Positions 1-9,300 of a stretch of 43,424 bases of DNA are shown one piece after another; position 1 is the stretch's first letter, and each line of letters starts with the position of its first letter. The notes below the pieces were generated by a model that worked only from the letters and a program-made list of their open reading frames with translations, was not told the origin of the DNA and did no database searches. The translations under genes were made by a program, and so were the position numbers. The stretch comes from Tepidimonas aquatica (lineage in GTDB: Bacteria > Pseudomonadota > Gammaproteobacteria > Burkholderiales > Burkholderiaceae_C): contig NZ_VJNA01000022.1 of the NCBI RefSeq assembly GCF_007556585.1, positions 1 to 43,424 on the forward strand. The letters are read 5' to 3'.

Positions 1-114
1 CTGGTCGCACATCCGGGCCGTTACCCTCAACCCTGAACGCGACTCTGTGGTCACAACGGCTGTGAGCCGAGGAGACATTCAGCCGATTGCTGCGTGACAG
101 AGGCGACAAGTAGC

Positions 115-142
115 TTGACGCGCGCCGTCATATTGATGACAC
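115..142 (+). promoter_or_regulatory. possible operator or Pho-box-like site upstream of ptxA
   Basis: A TTGACG hexamer (115-120) overlaps a GTCAT-ATTG-ATGAC inverted repeat (127-140). The stretch 125-142 also matches the PhoB box consensus (two CTGTCAT-like heptamers spaced by 4) only partly, about 11 of 18 positions, and CGTCATA recurs near 206-212. Phosphite operons are commonly under phosphate-starvation control, so a Pho box is plausible, but a dyad for another regulator fits as well. I see no convincing -10 box at the right spacing. The rest of 1-256 holds nothing else I can name. Confidence 0.3.
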
Positions 143-256
143 ATTCCACGAATAAACTGCACGCATGCCTAGCTGTATCGAATTTCTTTCTGCGGCAAAT
201 GTGCGTCATAAGGGCTCTCGCGCTGCTCGCAGGCAGAAACTTGCAAAGGTAACAAC

Positions 257-1096
257 ATGAAGTTGGAGAAGGACCGAGACGTTCTGAGTCTCAAGGGAGT
301 TTCCGTCCGCTACGGTGACTCGACCGTGGCCTTGCACCCGACGAGTCTGGATGTGAAGCAGGGAGAGTTTTTGGTGCTTCTCGGCGCCTCGGGCGCAGGG
401 AAGTCCACCTTGTTACGAAGCATCAATGGACTGGTGCTGCCCACAAAAGGCGAGGTATCGATACCTGGCCTGGCAGGTGGGGTAGTCAACGCAAAGACGC
501 TGAGAGAGCACCGCAAGCGCTGTGGGATGGTTTTCCAGCAGCATCATCTGATTGGACGTCAGTCGGTCCTCAGGAATGTTCTGATGGGAAAGCTCGGTGA
601 CAGGGGTGCATTCGCTTCGCTATGGCCGTGGAGCAAGAAGGACAAGCTGGAGGCGCTCACAGTGATTGAGCGTGTCGGGCTGCTCGAAAAGGCGCTCTCC
701 CGGGCTGATGCCTTGTCTGGGGGGCAGCAGCAGCGCGTAGGCATAGCTAGGGCGCTAATACAGAAGCCACGAATCCTGCTGGCCGATGAGCCTGTTGCCA
801 GCCTGGACCCGGCAACCGCACATAGCGTGCTCACCTTGTTGCATGAGATCTGCAAAAAGGACCACCTCACCGCAATCGTGAGTCTTCACCAGGTGGAGCT
901 CGCGCGCTCGTTTGCAGACCGAATCATTGGGCTCCGCCAGGGAGCTGTTGTATTCGAGGGTAGGGCAGAGCAGCTGAGTCCTGATGTTGTGCGGAACCTC
1001 TATGCAAAGCAGTCCAACGCTTCCAACACGAGTGCGTCCACTGATAGCCCCCGAACTCTTCAATCCAGTCAAACCAAGGAGCTCTTGCCATGCTGA
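257..1096 (+). CDS. ptxA: phosphite/phosphonate ABC transporter ATP-binding protein
   Basis: This is the ATPase that would power import of phosphite across the inner membrane together with the two following gene products. At 279 residues it has the usual length of the PhnC/PtxA family. Visible motifs are Walker A GASGAGKST (43-51), the ABC signature LSGGQQQR (153-160) and Walker B ILLADEP (173-179), followed by the D-loop SLD and the switch histidine in SLHQ. An AAGG ribosome site lies just upstream of the ATG. It overlaps the binding-protein gene by 7 bases, which points to translational coupling. Sequence alone places it in the PhnC group; the phosphite rather than phosphonate assignment rests on the ptxD gene at the end of the operon and on the absence of any C-P lyase gene here. 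Confidence 0.9.
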   Translation: MKLEKDRDVLSLKGVSVRYGDSTVALHPTSLDVKQGEFLVLLGASGAGKSTLLRSINGLVLPTKGEVSIPGLAGGVVNAKTLREHRKRCGMVFQQHHLIGRQSVLRNVLMGKLGDRGAFASLWPWSKKDKLEALTVIERVGLLEKALSRADALSGGQQQRVGIARALIQKPRILLADEPVASLDPATAHSVLTLLHEICKKDHLTAIVSLHQVELARSFADRIIGLRQGAVVFEGRAEQLSPDVVRNLYAKQSNASNTSASTDSPRTLQSSQTKELLPC

Positions 1097-1968
1097 ATCG
1101 CCGTAACTTCTTTCTTGTTGTCAGCGCAGCTTCTTTTGCTGCACTCCTTCCTCTGTGGGCTCATGCGCAGGGAAAGGATCCATCAAAGCTTCGTGTCGCC
1201 CTTCTTCCAGATGAGAACGCTGCCAGCGTCATCCAGAACGCGCAGCCTCTTAAGCGCTATCTTGAACAGCAGCTCAAGAAGGATGTTGAGATTGTGGTGA
1301 CTACCGATTACTCCTCGATGATCGAGGCAATGCGGTTCGGTCGGATTGAGGTAGCGTACTTTGGACCGTTCTCGTACGTTTTGGCCAAATCTAAGGCGCC
1401 CGGGATTGAGCCCTTTGCGGTGGGCGTTGAACGTGGGTCGCCCACATACCAGTCGGTCTTCATCGCAACGGCCGGAGGGCCGGTGAAAACGCTTGAAGAC
1501 GTGCGCGGCAAGCCCTTCGGATTTGGCGACCAGGCGTCCACATCAAGCCACCTTGTACCACGTGCACACCTGCTCAAGAAGTACAAGCTTGATGGTGAGA
1601 AGGACTATCGGCCAGTTCACCTTGGGGCACATGACGCGGTCGCACGTGCGGTGCAGTCGGGTCAGATTCCAGCCGGGGCTCTGTCCAAGCCGATTCTGGA
1701 CAACCTCATCGCTCGAGGAAGCATTGATGCCACGAAGATTGTTCAGCTTGACCTTTCTGCTCCCATTCCAAACTATCCGATCGTCATGCAGGGGGACCTC
1801 AAGCCTGAGCTCAAAGCTGCCATCCGCTCTTCCTTTCTGGACATGAAGGATGCTGAGGTGCTCAAGGCGTTTCGTGTCCAGGCGTTTGCCCCCACTGATG
1901 ACGCTGCATATGACGTCATTAGGGATACCGCAACCATCCTGAAGCTTGATTTGGGCCGTATGCAATGA
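1090..1968 (+). CDS. ptxB: phosphite-binding periplasmic protein of ABC transporter
   Basis: This is a 292-residue PhnD/PtxB-type substrate-binding protein. The N-terminus (NRR, a hydrophobic stretch, then AHAQG) is a cleavable export signal with likely cleavage after residue 26 or so. The mature part shows family landmarks: LRVALLPDENAA near 34-45, TDYSSMIEAM, VAYFGPFSYVLA, and GDQASTSSHLVPRAHL around 147-162, the segment that contacts the oxyanion in PhnD-like proteins. It would capture phosphite in the periplasm and hand it to PtxC. The start overlaps ptxA and the end overlaps ptxC by 4 bases (ATGA), so the three transporter genes form one transcript. Binding specificity (phosphite, hypophosphite or phosphonate) cannot be read from the sequence with certainty. 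Confidence 0.88.
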   Translation: MLNRRNFFLVVSAASFAALLPLWAHAQGKDPSKLRVALLPDENAASVIQNAQPLKRYLEQQLKKDVEIVVTTDYSSMIEAMRFGRIEVAYFGPFSYVLAKSKAPGIEPFAVGVERGSPTYQSVFIATAGGPVKTLEDVRGKPFGFGDQASTSSHLVPRAHLLKKYKLDGEKDYRPVHLGAHDAVARAVQSGQIPAGALSKPILDNLIARGSIDATKIVQLDLSAPIPNYPIVMQGDLKPELKAAIRSSFLDMKDAEVLKAFRVQAFAPTDDAAYDVIRDTATILKLDLGRMQ

Positions 1969-2765
1969 CCTCGGCTGCATTCGAGAACATCATCAGTCGC
2001 GACAAGCGGGAGCAGTTCATTGGACTGCTCAATACAGCGTTCGTCCTTCTGGTTTGCCTTGTAGCCCTGTACGTCACGGGGTTCTTCGATGCACAGCGGT
2101 TCATCGAAGGCGCCCCGGCTGTCAAGCAGCTCTTATCTGAGATGGTCCCTCCCAACTTCGACCGCTGGGAGCACTGGGTCATCCCGCTGAGGGACACCTT
2201 GGCGATGTCGATTGCCGGCACAGCACTGACTATCGTGCTTTCACTTCCGCTGGCGCTCCTGGCGGCTCCAAACACCACCCCCAATCCTTTGGTGGGAAGA
2301 GTGGCCAGAGTCATCCTGGCGGCATTCCGGTCCGTGCCAGAAATCATTCTTGGCATTCTGTTCGTGGCAGCCGTAGGGTTTGGTGCTCTACCTGGGGTGC
2401 TCGCACTGGCGTTGCATTCCACGGGAATGGTCGCAAAGTTTTACGCGGAAGCCATTGAGCACGTGGATCCGAAGCCACTTGAAGCAGCTGCTGCGGTAGG
2501 CGCAAGCCGCTTTCAGGTCATCACCCATGCTGTGTTACCGCAGGTTTTGCCCCAGTTGGCGGACATCACCATCTACCGATGGGAATATCACTTTCGCGCA
2601 TCGGCAGTGATGGGCATCGTGGGTGCGGGCGGCATTGGCTTCGAACTCATGGCAGCTCTGCGCCTGACCAAGTACGACGAGGTCTCCGCCATTTTGCTGT
2701 TCATCCTCATATGCGTGCTCGTGGTCGACGGCATTGGGTCGGCGCTTCGCAAACATCTGAAATAG
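1965..2765 (+). CDS. ptxC: phosphite ABC transporter permease
   Basis: This is the inner-membrane permease of the phosphite importer, PhnE/PtxC family, 266 residues with about six predicted membrane segments. The first is at roughly 28-48 (LLVCLVALYVTGF) and the last near the C-terminus (AILLFILICVLVVDGIG). The cytoplasmic coupling loop typical of binding-protein-dependent permeases is seen as EAAAAVGASRFQVITHAVLPQ, in the middle third, and is followed by the conserved GIVGAGGIGFEL segment. It starts within the end of ptxB (ATGA) and ends 17 bases before ptxD, with a GAGAGGAAGG ribosome site in the gap. Confidence 0.9.
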   Translation: MTSAAFENIISRDKREQFIGLLNTAFVLLVCLVALYVTGFFDAQRFIEGAPAVKQLLSEMVPPNFDRWEHWVIPLRDTLAMSIAGTALTIVLSLPLALLAAPNTTPNPLVGRVARVILAAFRSVPEIILGILFVAAVGFGALPGVLALALHSTGMVAKFYAEAIEHVDPKPLEAAAAVGASRFQVITHAVLPQVLPQLADITIYRWEYHFRASAVMGIVGAGGIGFELMAALRLTKYDEVSAILLFILICVLVVDGIGSALRKHLK

Positions 2766-2782
2766 AAAGAGAGAGGAAGGTA

Positions 2783-3763
2783 ATGATGCCGAAAATTGTG
2801 GTGACGCAGCCCATCCATGAAGAGGTACTGGCGCGTCTTATGCAGGTTGGTGAAGTGGTGATGAATCCCGGTCCTGAGCCGTGGAGCGAGGCCGAGCTCC
2901 ACCGTCATCTGAAGGATGCCGACGCAATGATGGCTTTCATGTCTGACCGGGTAGATCAGCGAACCCTGTTGCACGCTCCCAGGCTCAAGACCATCGCTTG
3001 CGCCCTGAAGGGGTATGACAACTTTGACCTGAGGGCTTGCGCACAAGCCGGGGTGACCGTCACCTTTGTTCCTGACCTCCTCACAGAGCCCACAGCCGAG
3101 CTGGCCATCGGATTGGCTATTGCTGCTGGCAGGAACGTGCTTCAGGGTGACGCCGCTACAAGAGCAGGCTACTCTGGGTGGAGGCCAGTTCTATACGGAA
3201 CCGGGCTTCATGGGTCGGTGGCCAGCGTGATCGGTCTCGGAAAAGTTGGGCAGGCCATATTGGCGCGACTCGCGGGCTTTGGCTGCGCGCGGCTGCTTGG
3301 TGTAGACCCAAGTGTGCGTCTAGATCAGGTCGAACTGGTCACGCTCGATGAGGCTTTCAGCACATCGGACTATGTGTTCCTGGCAGTGCCTCTTGTTAGC
3401 GATACGCGCCACCTGGTTGACTCCAGGGTGCTTCAACTATCGAAAAAGGGCCAGATCCTTGTAAACGTGGGTAGGGGGTCTGTGGTCGACGAAAGGGCGG
3501 TTGTCGATGCCTTGGCTAATGAGCAACTTGGCGCGTACGCCGCTGACGTCTATGAGATGGAAGATTGGCTACTTCCAGACAGACCTCGCGAAATTCATCC
3601 GGGATTGATCAACAACCCCAGAACAGTACTCACTCCCCACATCGGCTCGGCTGTGAGACGCGTACGGTTCGAAATTGAAATGCGGGCTGCTGAGAACCTA
3701 GTCCGCTCACTCAGGGGCGAGAGTTTGAGTGATGTTGCTGTCGAGGCCAGCGCGGCAGCATAG
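2783..3763 (+). CDS. ptxD: phosphite dehydrogenase (NAD-dependent)
   Basis: This enzyme oxidises phosphite to phosphate with reduction of NAD+, which lets the cell use phosphite as a phosphorus source. It is 326 residues long, close to the 336 of the Pseudomonas stutzeri enzyme, and belongs to the D-2-hydroxyacid dehydrogenase superfamily. Key residues are in place: M53 in AFMSDRVD, K76 in CALKG, the Rossmann GLGKVG (151-156), D175 at the NAD-preferring position, R231 in GRGS, E260 in YEMEDW and H286 in TPHIGSAVR. The PtxD-specific words FVPDLL, YGTGL, ADV-EMEDW and HIGSAV distinguish it from generic hydroxyacid dehydrogenases. I chose the first of two adjacent ATG codons; the second, at 2786, is equally possible. 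A longer in-frame extension upstream would overlap ptxC and is unlikely. Confidence 0.92.
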   Translation: MMPKIVVTQPIHEEVLARLMQVGEVVMNPGPEPWSEAELHRHLKDADAMMAFMSDRVDQRTLLHAPRLKTIACALKGYDNFDLRACAQAGVTVTFVPDLLTEPTAELAIGLAIAAGRNVLQGDAATRAGYSGWRPVLYGTGLHGSVASVIGLGKVGQAILARLAGFGCARLLGVDPSVRLDQVELVTLDEAFSTSDYVFLAVPLVSDTRHLVDSRVLQLSKKGQILVNVGRGSVVDERAVVDALANEQLGAYAADVYEMEDWLLPDRPREIHPGLINNPRTVLTPHIGSAVRRVRFEIEMRAAENLVRSLRGESLSDVAVEASAAA

Positions 3764-3929
3764 GTATGGTTGCTCGGCGGTTTGCACGCCAGCTGAAATG
3801 GGCGCGGCTTCAGAGCCTATGTCCTATGGCTGGGTGCAACCTGCCCGTGTGATGCCATCCTGCTCGCCAAGGGGAAATGACTTGAGTCATCATCGAAGTG
3901 GTTTAGCGATGATGTTCTCTGCACGGCGC

Positions 3930-4289
3930 AGCTCATGGGGTAAGCCCAAATGGGCGCATGGCAAACACCAGATACTTCGAGGGGTCAGGCTACAACACTG
4001 ATCGTTCTTGGCCTCTGATAGTGGTTTCAACCCAGGACGTTTCAGCTGAGGTCATTACATTCGGCTCGTAGTAGAGGTGACGCTGCTTTGCGAGTTCTTG
4101 GACTGCACGGCTGAACCCTAGGTCTAATACAACCGCACTGCGCAGAGTGTTGAGATGCACCGCCGAAAGTGTCTCCCTCGCCCCTTTAGGGTCTGCCTTA
4201 GAGTTCACGCAGACGACGAGGTGCGTTGTCGCCGATAGACTGCTTTGATGCATCTCAATGAATCTAGGCTGTTGATTTCCACGCAGAAC
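3930..4289 (-). pseudogene. LysR-type regulator fragment (possible ptxE-like remnant)
   Basis: Read on the minus strand, an open frame runs from the IS3 boundary (4289) to a TAG at 3990 and then continues in the same frame to a TGA at 3933. The translation looks like part of a LysR effector-binding domain: THLVVCVNSKADP, then VVLDLGFSRAVQELAKQ, then a segment ending TSAETSWVETTIRG that resembles the usual AES...V..GxG pattern, and after the stop PDPSKYLVFAMRPFGLT. The N-terminal helix-turn-helix half is missing on the IS3 side. Phosphite operons often carry a LysR regulator (PtxE), so this may be the dead regulator of the neighbouring operon, here in opposite orientation. The family call is by eye and weak. 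The stretch 3764-3929 shows no gene. Confidence 0.4.
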
Positions 4290-4504
4290 TGACCCGCCGG
4301 GGATGCGGACAAAAACTTGGACTACCAGGGGAGGTAGTTCATGTACTCATACGCAGACAGGATTCGTGCAGTTGCGCTTTACATCAAGCTTGGCTTGCGT
4401 GTCAGAGCCACGATTCGCCAGTTGGGGTACCCAACCAAGAACGCATTGAAAGGCTGGTATCAGCACTACCTGAAGCATCAGGATTTGCCAGCAAGCCAAG
4501 CGGG
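4290..4504 (+). mobile_element. left end of an IS3-family element, truncated
   Basis: The fragment begins near 4290 with a TGACCCGCCGGGG terminal-repeat-like end and contains the start of an OrfA-type transposase gene. It stops at 4504, where the IS256-family inverted repeat begins. The rest of the element is absent from the window. Its insertion interrupts the regulator-like frame on its left. Confidence 0.6.
4341..4504 (+). pseudogene. IS3-family transposase OrfA, N-terminal fragment
   Basis: The first 54 or so codons encode MYSYADRIRAVALYIKLG..., RATIRQLGYPTKNALKGWY, the helix-turn-helix start of an IS3-family OrfA protein that binds the element ends. A GGGGAGG ribosome site precedes the ATG. 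Downstream the frame runs into the IS256-family element and out of homology, so the protein is not functional. Confidence 0.7.
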
Positions 4505-5848
4505 GATGTCCTGTTTTTTGTGTGTGGGGCGGTTTCTGAATCTGTCCTCGTGTCGTTCAGCGTGGTGCGAGGGTGAAGCGGTCGCCGTATAGTATCGCGA
4601 ACTGGTTCATCGCCGATTTCCACTCCTTGCTCGCCCGCTTCCAGTCCGCGGTGATGTTGCGCAAGGCCAGCCAGATCAGCTTGGTGGCCGCCTCGTCGCT
4701 TGGGAAGTGCCCGCGGCTCTTGATGATCTTGCGCAGCCGCGAATGCACGCTCTCGATGGCGTTGGTGGTGTAGATGATCCGCCGCACTTCGGGCGGGAAC
4801 GCGAAGAACGGGATCACCCGGCTCCACGCCCGCCGCCAGGCCGCGACCACGGTCGGGAAGCGCTGGCCCCACGGCCCTGCCTCGAACGCGTCCAGCGCGC
4901 GCTCGGCGGCTTCCGCGCTCGGTGCGGTGTAGATCGGCTTGATCGCCGCGGCCAGCGCCTTACGGTCCTTCCAGCTCGCATAGTCGAGGCTGTTGCGGAT
5001 CAGGTGCACGATGCAGGTCTGCAGGGTCGTGGCCGGAAACACCGCCTCCAGTGCCTCCGGCAGGCCCTTCAGGCCGTCGGCCACGCCGATCAGCAGGTCC
5101 GTGACCCCGCGGGTCTTGAGATCGTTGAACACCTTCATCCAGAACTTCGCGCCTTCGGTGTTCTCGATCCAAAGCCCCAGAATGTCGCGGGTCCCGTCCG
5201 GCAGCACGCCCAAGGCCAGATACACCGCCTTGTTGCGCACCACGCCGTCCTCGCGGATCTTCACCCGCAGGGCATCGAAGAACACCACCGGGTACATCGG
5301 CTCCAGCGGCCGGGCCTGCCAGGCCCCCACCTCGGCCATCACCGCGTCGGTGACGGCGCTGATGAACTCCGGTGACACCTCGATGGCGTACATCTCGGCC
5401 AGATGGCCCTGAATCTCGCGCACCGACATGCCGCGGGCATACATCGAGATGATCCGGTCGTCAAAGCCGGCAAACCGGCGCTCATGCTTCGGGATCAGCT
5501 GCGGTTCGAAGCTGCCGGCCCGGTCGCGGGGCACCTCAATCCGCAGCGGCCCGCCGTCGGTCAGCACGGTCTTGCCGCTGCGGCCGTTGCGATGGTTCCC
5601 GCGGCCGCCCTCGGGGCTGGCCAAGTGCACGCCCAGCTCAGCCCCCAAGGCGCGCTCGATCACGGCCTTCTTCAGCTTCTGGAACACGGCCTCGACGCCG
5701 GCGGCGTCCATCGGTCCGGGGATCAGCTTCTCAAGCAGCTCGTCGGGAAGAATGGCGTCCGGCTTCGCGGCGGGGGTGGTCTTCTTGCGTGGCATGGGGG
5801 CTCCTGAACATCGTCATGGTAGGCCCCTCACACAAAAATCCTGACACC
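4505..5848 (-). mobile_element. IS256-family insertion sequence
   Basis: The element is about 1.34 kb, with imperfect terminal inverted repeats. The left end (4505-4530, GATGTCCTG then a T-run then GTGTGTGGGGC) and the reverse complement of the right end (5848 downward, GGTGTCAGG, T-run, GTGTGAGGGGC) agree at about 21 of 26 positions. It contains one full-length transposase gene. The 8 bases outside the two ends (CAAGCGGG left, CTCGCGCG right) do not match, so there is no target duplication, although this family normally makes one of 8-9 bases. This suggests a deletion or recombination after insertion. Confidence 0.8.
4557..5795 (-). CDS. IS256-family (Mutator-type) transposase
   Basis: A full-length 412-residue DDE transposase. 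The conserved catalytic regions are visible: the first Asp in VVFFDALRVKIREDG, the second Asp in GVADGLKGLPEAL with the downstream CIVHLIRNSL box, and the catalytic Glu in TTNAIESVHSRLRK. The N-terminal region has the family pattern of a short variable head, then ERALGAELGVHL and the GNHRNGRSGKTV box. No frameshift or internal stop is seen, so the enzyme may be active. It lies alone between the inverted repeats on the minus strand. Confidence 0.95.
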   Translation of the reverse strand: MPRKKTTPAAKPDAILPDELLEKLIPGPMDAAGVEAVFQKLKKAVIERALGAELGVHLASPEGGRGNHRNGRSGKTVLTDGGPLRIEVPRDRAGSFEPQLIPKHERRFAGFDDRIISMYARGMSVREIQGHLAEMYAIEVSPEFISAVTDAVMAEVGAWQARPLEPMYPVVFFDALRVKIREDGVVRNKAVYLALGVLPDGTRDILGLWIENTEGAKFWMKVFNDLKTRGVTDLLIGVADGLKGLPEALEAVFPATTLQTCIVHLIRNSLDYASWKDRKALAAAIKPIYTAPSAEAAERALDAFEAGPWGQRFPTVVAAWRRAWSRVIPFFAFPPEVRRIIYTTNAIESVHSRLRKIIKSRGHFPSDEAATKLIWLALRNITADWKRASKEWKSAMNQFAILYGDRFTLAPR

Positions 5849-6277
5849 CTCGCGCGCAATGCACGCCCGGGCCTGTGACAACGATTCAACCCACTGCTCG
5901 TCGAGGCATTCATCTCTGAACCTGCCGTTGAAGCACTCTTTGTAGCCGTTCTGCATCGGCTTGCCCGGCTCAATCAGGATGCGCCGGTAGCCGAATCGGC
6001 GACGTATCCAGGCCGTTTGCCGAATCTGTCCAACAAGCATGGCATTGAGCTCGCTGGGCTGCGGCGGGTAGCAGCAGCTGTCTCGGGATAGCCCCACAGG
6101 GAGGCAGGCGTGCCGCTGCGAGAGGCGATACGGCTTGATCATCTGTCGGATGGCGCCGCGCCTGTGGGGCTGGCGCTTGCCCCCGACGATGCTCTCGAGG
6201 GCGTGAACGTCCAGGTGGGCTTTGGCCTGTCGCCAAAAGCCCATGATTGGTTCGTCGCTGAAGCGGCTCTTTTTTAT
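5849..6277 (-). pseudogene. decayed IS3-family (IS407-like) transposase
   Basis: The minus strand encodes pieces of both transposase proteins of an IS3-family element in one open frame. First comes KKSRFSDEPIMGFWRQAKA from OrfA, then fragments such as PYRLSQRHACLPVGLSRDS and RRRFGYRRI from the start of OrfB, then directly the OrfB C-terminal part LIEPGKPMQNGYKECFNGRF and RDECLDEQWVESL. The central catalytic part of OrfB is missing. The former start codon is ATA (6275-6277) behind an intact AGGAG site, so initiation is lost. The left edge is cut where the IS256-family repeat ends at 5848. Confidence 0.8.
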
Positions 6278-6378
6278 GTCCGTCGTTCTCCTGGATTGAC
6301 AGACTTCTCTCGTATACCGTGATGCGGCTCGCGCGGGCAGGTCACGGATACCGACGCGCCAACCCATCAGGGGCGCAT

Positions 6379-9300
6379 TCACGACCACGCCAGCGGCGCC
6401 TCGCCCGCGCTGAGCAGCCCGAGCAAGATCAATGCGGTGGTCAGCGTGTCGGGCCGGGCGTTGCGGCCCGCGCTCCACTCCAGCCCCAGCCAGCGCGCAA
6501 AGGCACCGGCGCGGCCCGCATCCTTGACCGCGAGGCCGACGCGCGGCAGCCGCTGCAGCACTTGGCGCAGCGCGGGCTCGGGCACGGCCCCGTGCACCCA
6601 GGGCGGCAAGTCGGTGCTGCCATCGGCGCGGCGCAGCACCACGCGCAGCCCATCGTCGTGCAGGCCCAGCCCCACCAGCAGCCGAACATAGGTCTGCAGG
6701 GCGCTTGCTTGCTCCGCCCCCCAGAAAGCGACGTCGCGCCGGCGCGGAGTGGTGCGCAGCAGATGAATGCGCAAGGCGGGCAGCGCCAGAGCGCGGATGT
6801 CGGCATTACGCGGCCAGCGCCGCTGCCACTGCTGCAGCCAAGCCGGCGCGCGCAGGCTCGGCAGCGCGAGGTAGGGGCCGTGCGGCCCGTCGCGCACCCA
6901 AGCGCGGCGCACGCCGGTGGGCCAGCGGAAGGCAGGATCGTCGTCACGTCTGAGGCAGTGCGCCAGTTCGGCGGCGCGCTGCAGCAGTGCGTGGGCCTGC
7001 GGCTCGCTCAGCTCCAAAGCGGGCAGGTGCGCGCGCACGCGATCCACGCAAGCGACGGCATCGCCCTGGGTCGCCTGCAACTGGCCGAGCACGGCGTAGG
7101 CGCCGGGCAAGGGCCAGTGCGCGGGCACGGCGGCAGCAGCCGACCCGATCGATGCGGGTGCGGCCGCCACACTGCCGGCGGCCTCGGTCGCAGCGGGGGC
7201 GCTGGTGACAGCGCACGCCCGCAGCGCCCGCTGCGCCACGCCGTCGCGGTCGCCGAGCTGCGCCAAGCGCTCGCACTCGCGCACCGCCAGCGCCCAGGTG
7301 ACGATGGCCTGGGCGTGGATGTAGTGCTCGAGCGACACCAGCGGCGAGGTGTGTCCGAGCAGCCGCGCCACGGCGAAGGCCGCTTGGCGCGCGCTGCCCG
7401 ATGGTCCCCCGAGCAAGGCGCGGTGCAGCTCGGCGCCGCGGCGCAGCAGGGCTTGCGTGTCGGGGTCGCCAGCGAAGACATCGATGATGCGCGGCAGCTC
7501 CACGGCGCGCAAGGCCAGGTAGGTCCAGGTGGCGAAGGCGTGGCGCAAGTGGTGGATGTGCGCGCCGGCAAGAGCGTCGGCCAGCGCCTCGATGATTCGC
7601 TCGGCGGTGCGCTCGGCCGAGGCGCGGGTGCGGCCGAGGTCGAGGTCGAACAGCGGCACTTGCGCCCGAGCGGGTGCGAACGCAGCGCGGGGATCGGCGC
7701 CAATCTGGGCCCAGCGCTGGTGCACCCAGGCCAGCAAGCGCTGGCGCTCGGCGGGCAGCAGCAGCGCGCCAGCGGGGATGATGCGCTGCGCATGCGCGGT
7801 CTTGAGCCGCCGCTGGGCGGTGGGGCGCACGACGATCGTCAGGTCCGGCTCGGGAGAGATGTCGAGCAGCCGCAGGCCCAGGATCTCGGCGCGGCGCATG
7901 CCGGTGCGAAACGCCAGCACCGCGCTGAGCCAGGCCATCTCCCACAACGCCGGCGGACTCTGCGGGTCGCGCTGCAGCAGCGCTTGACGCTGCAGGGTCT
8001 GCAGCGCCCGCATCAAGACGCCGGCCGGCAGCGGCCGCGCATCGACGCCGTCGGGCACGCGCTCGCGCGCTCGGCTGCGGCCGGCGACGGTGCGCTCGAT
8101 ACTGCGGCGCAGCCCCGCCCAGGCAAGGCGCAGCGTGCGCTGGCGCCGTGCGCTGGCCGACGCCAGCAGCAGCTGCTCGGCGCTGTCGAGCTCCTCGTGC
8201 GACCACTGGGTGGGGTCGGGCAGCGGCGGCTCATCGCCGCCGTCTGGCTCGGCGCCGGCGTCGGCTGCTTCGGCGCTGCCCAGCTGGCCGAGCACCGCCA
8301 CCCATGCCGGCAGCAGGGTGTGCACCTGGTGCGCGATGCGCCGTTGCACCGACGGGCTTTGCTGGGCGCGCCGCACCGCCAGCGCCGCCAGCCAGCGCAG
8401 CAGCACCGCTTGGGTGTCGGGCAGCGCGGTGCCTGCGGCCTGCAGCCGCTGCTGCCACGCCGACTCTTCGGTCGGCCAGGGGCCGTCGGCAGCGGCGATG
8501 GTGCACAGGCCGTCCAGCCACGGGTACAGCAGCGCGGCGTCCGCCGCCCAAGGCTGGGCCTCCTCGGCGGTGGCCTCGTCCTCCTCGTCGTCGGCAGGCG
8601 CGATGAGCCGTGCGGCCGCGCGCGGCTGCTCGTCAGCCCCCAGCGACGCGCTCAATTGCTGCCACAGCCGCGGCTCGATATCGTGGGTGGGGTAGTGTCC
8701 GCGCATGAGCTGCACGTCCAGCGCCGTGCCCCAGCGCAGCCACAGGACGCTGGCGCCTTCGATGAGGTCGTCGAGGTCGCGCGGCGCGTGGGCACTGCCC
8801 AGCAGACGGCGCCACTGCGCCGGCAGCGACGACGGCGCGACGATGTCACCACCCGGGCGGTGCTCGAGCAGCCAGGCGCTGACCGGATCGAACAGCCAGC
8901 GCTGCAGTCGCGCGCGCTGCGCGCCGCGCGCGGGGTGCTCGATGTCGAGGTAGGGCACGCCCAAGCCGGTGCGCGGCAGCGCCGCGTTCGCGCACAGGCA
9001 CGCGCGCAGCACCTGCAGGGCGCGCCGCTGAAGCAAGCCGCCGAGCAGGGTCGCGCTGAGCAGCATCGCCGCCAGCCACCGCGGGGCGCTCGAGACCGAT
9101 GCGGGCCGGCGCAAGGCCTCGAGCAAGGCAGCACGCCAGCGCTCGGCGCGCTGCAGCCGCTGCAGCGCCTGCCCGGCGAAGGGGCTCTCGGGTGGGTGCA
9201 CGGCGGCCAGCAGCAGCGTTGGCGCCGGCGGCTCGACGACGGCGGCGCGCGCGGCCGCGCGCAGCGCCCGCACGAGCTGGTAGACCCAGCGCAGCCACTG

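Noticed and set aside
3729-4001. Open frame of 90 codons after ptxD
   Set aside because: It overlaps the end of ptxD and its product has no pattern. The opposite strand gives a better LysR-like match.
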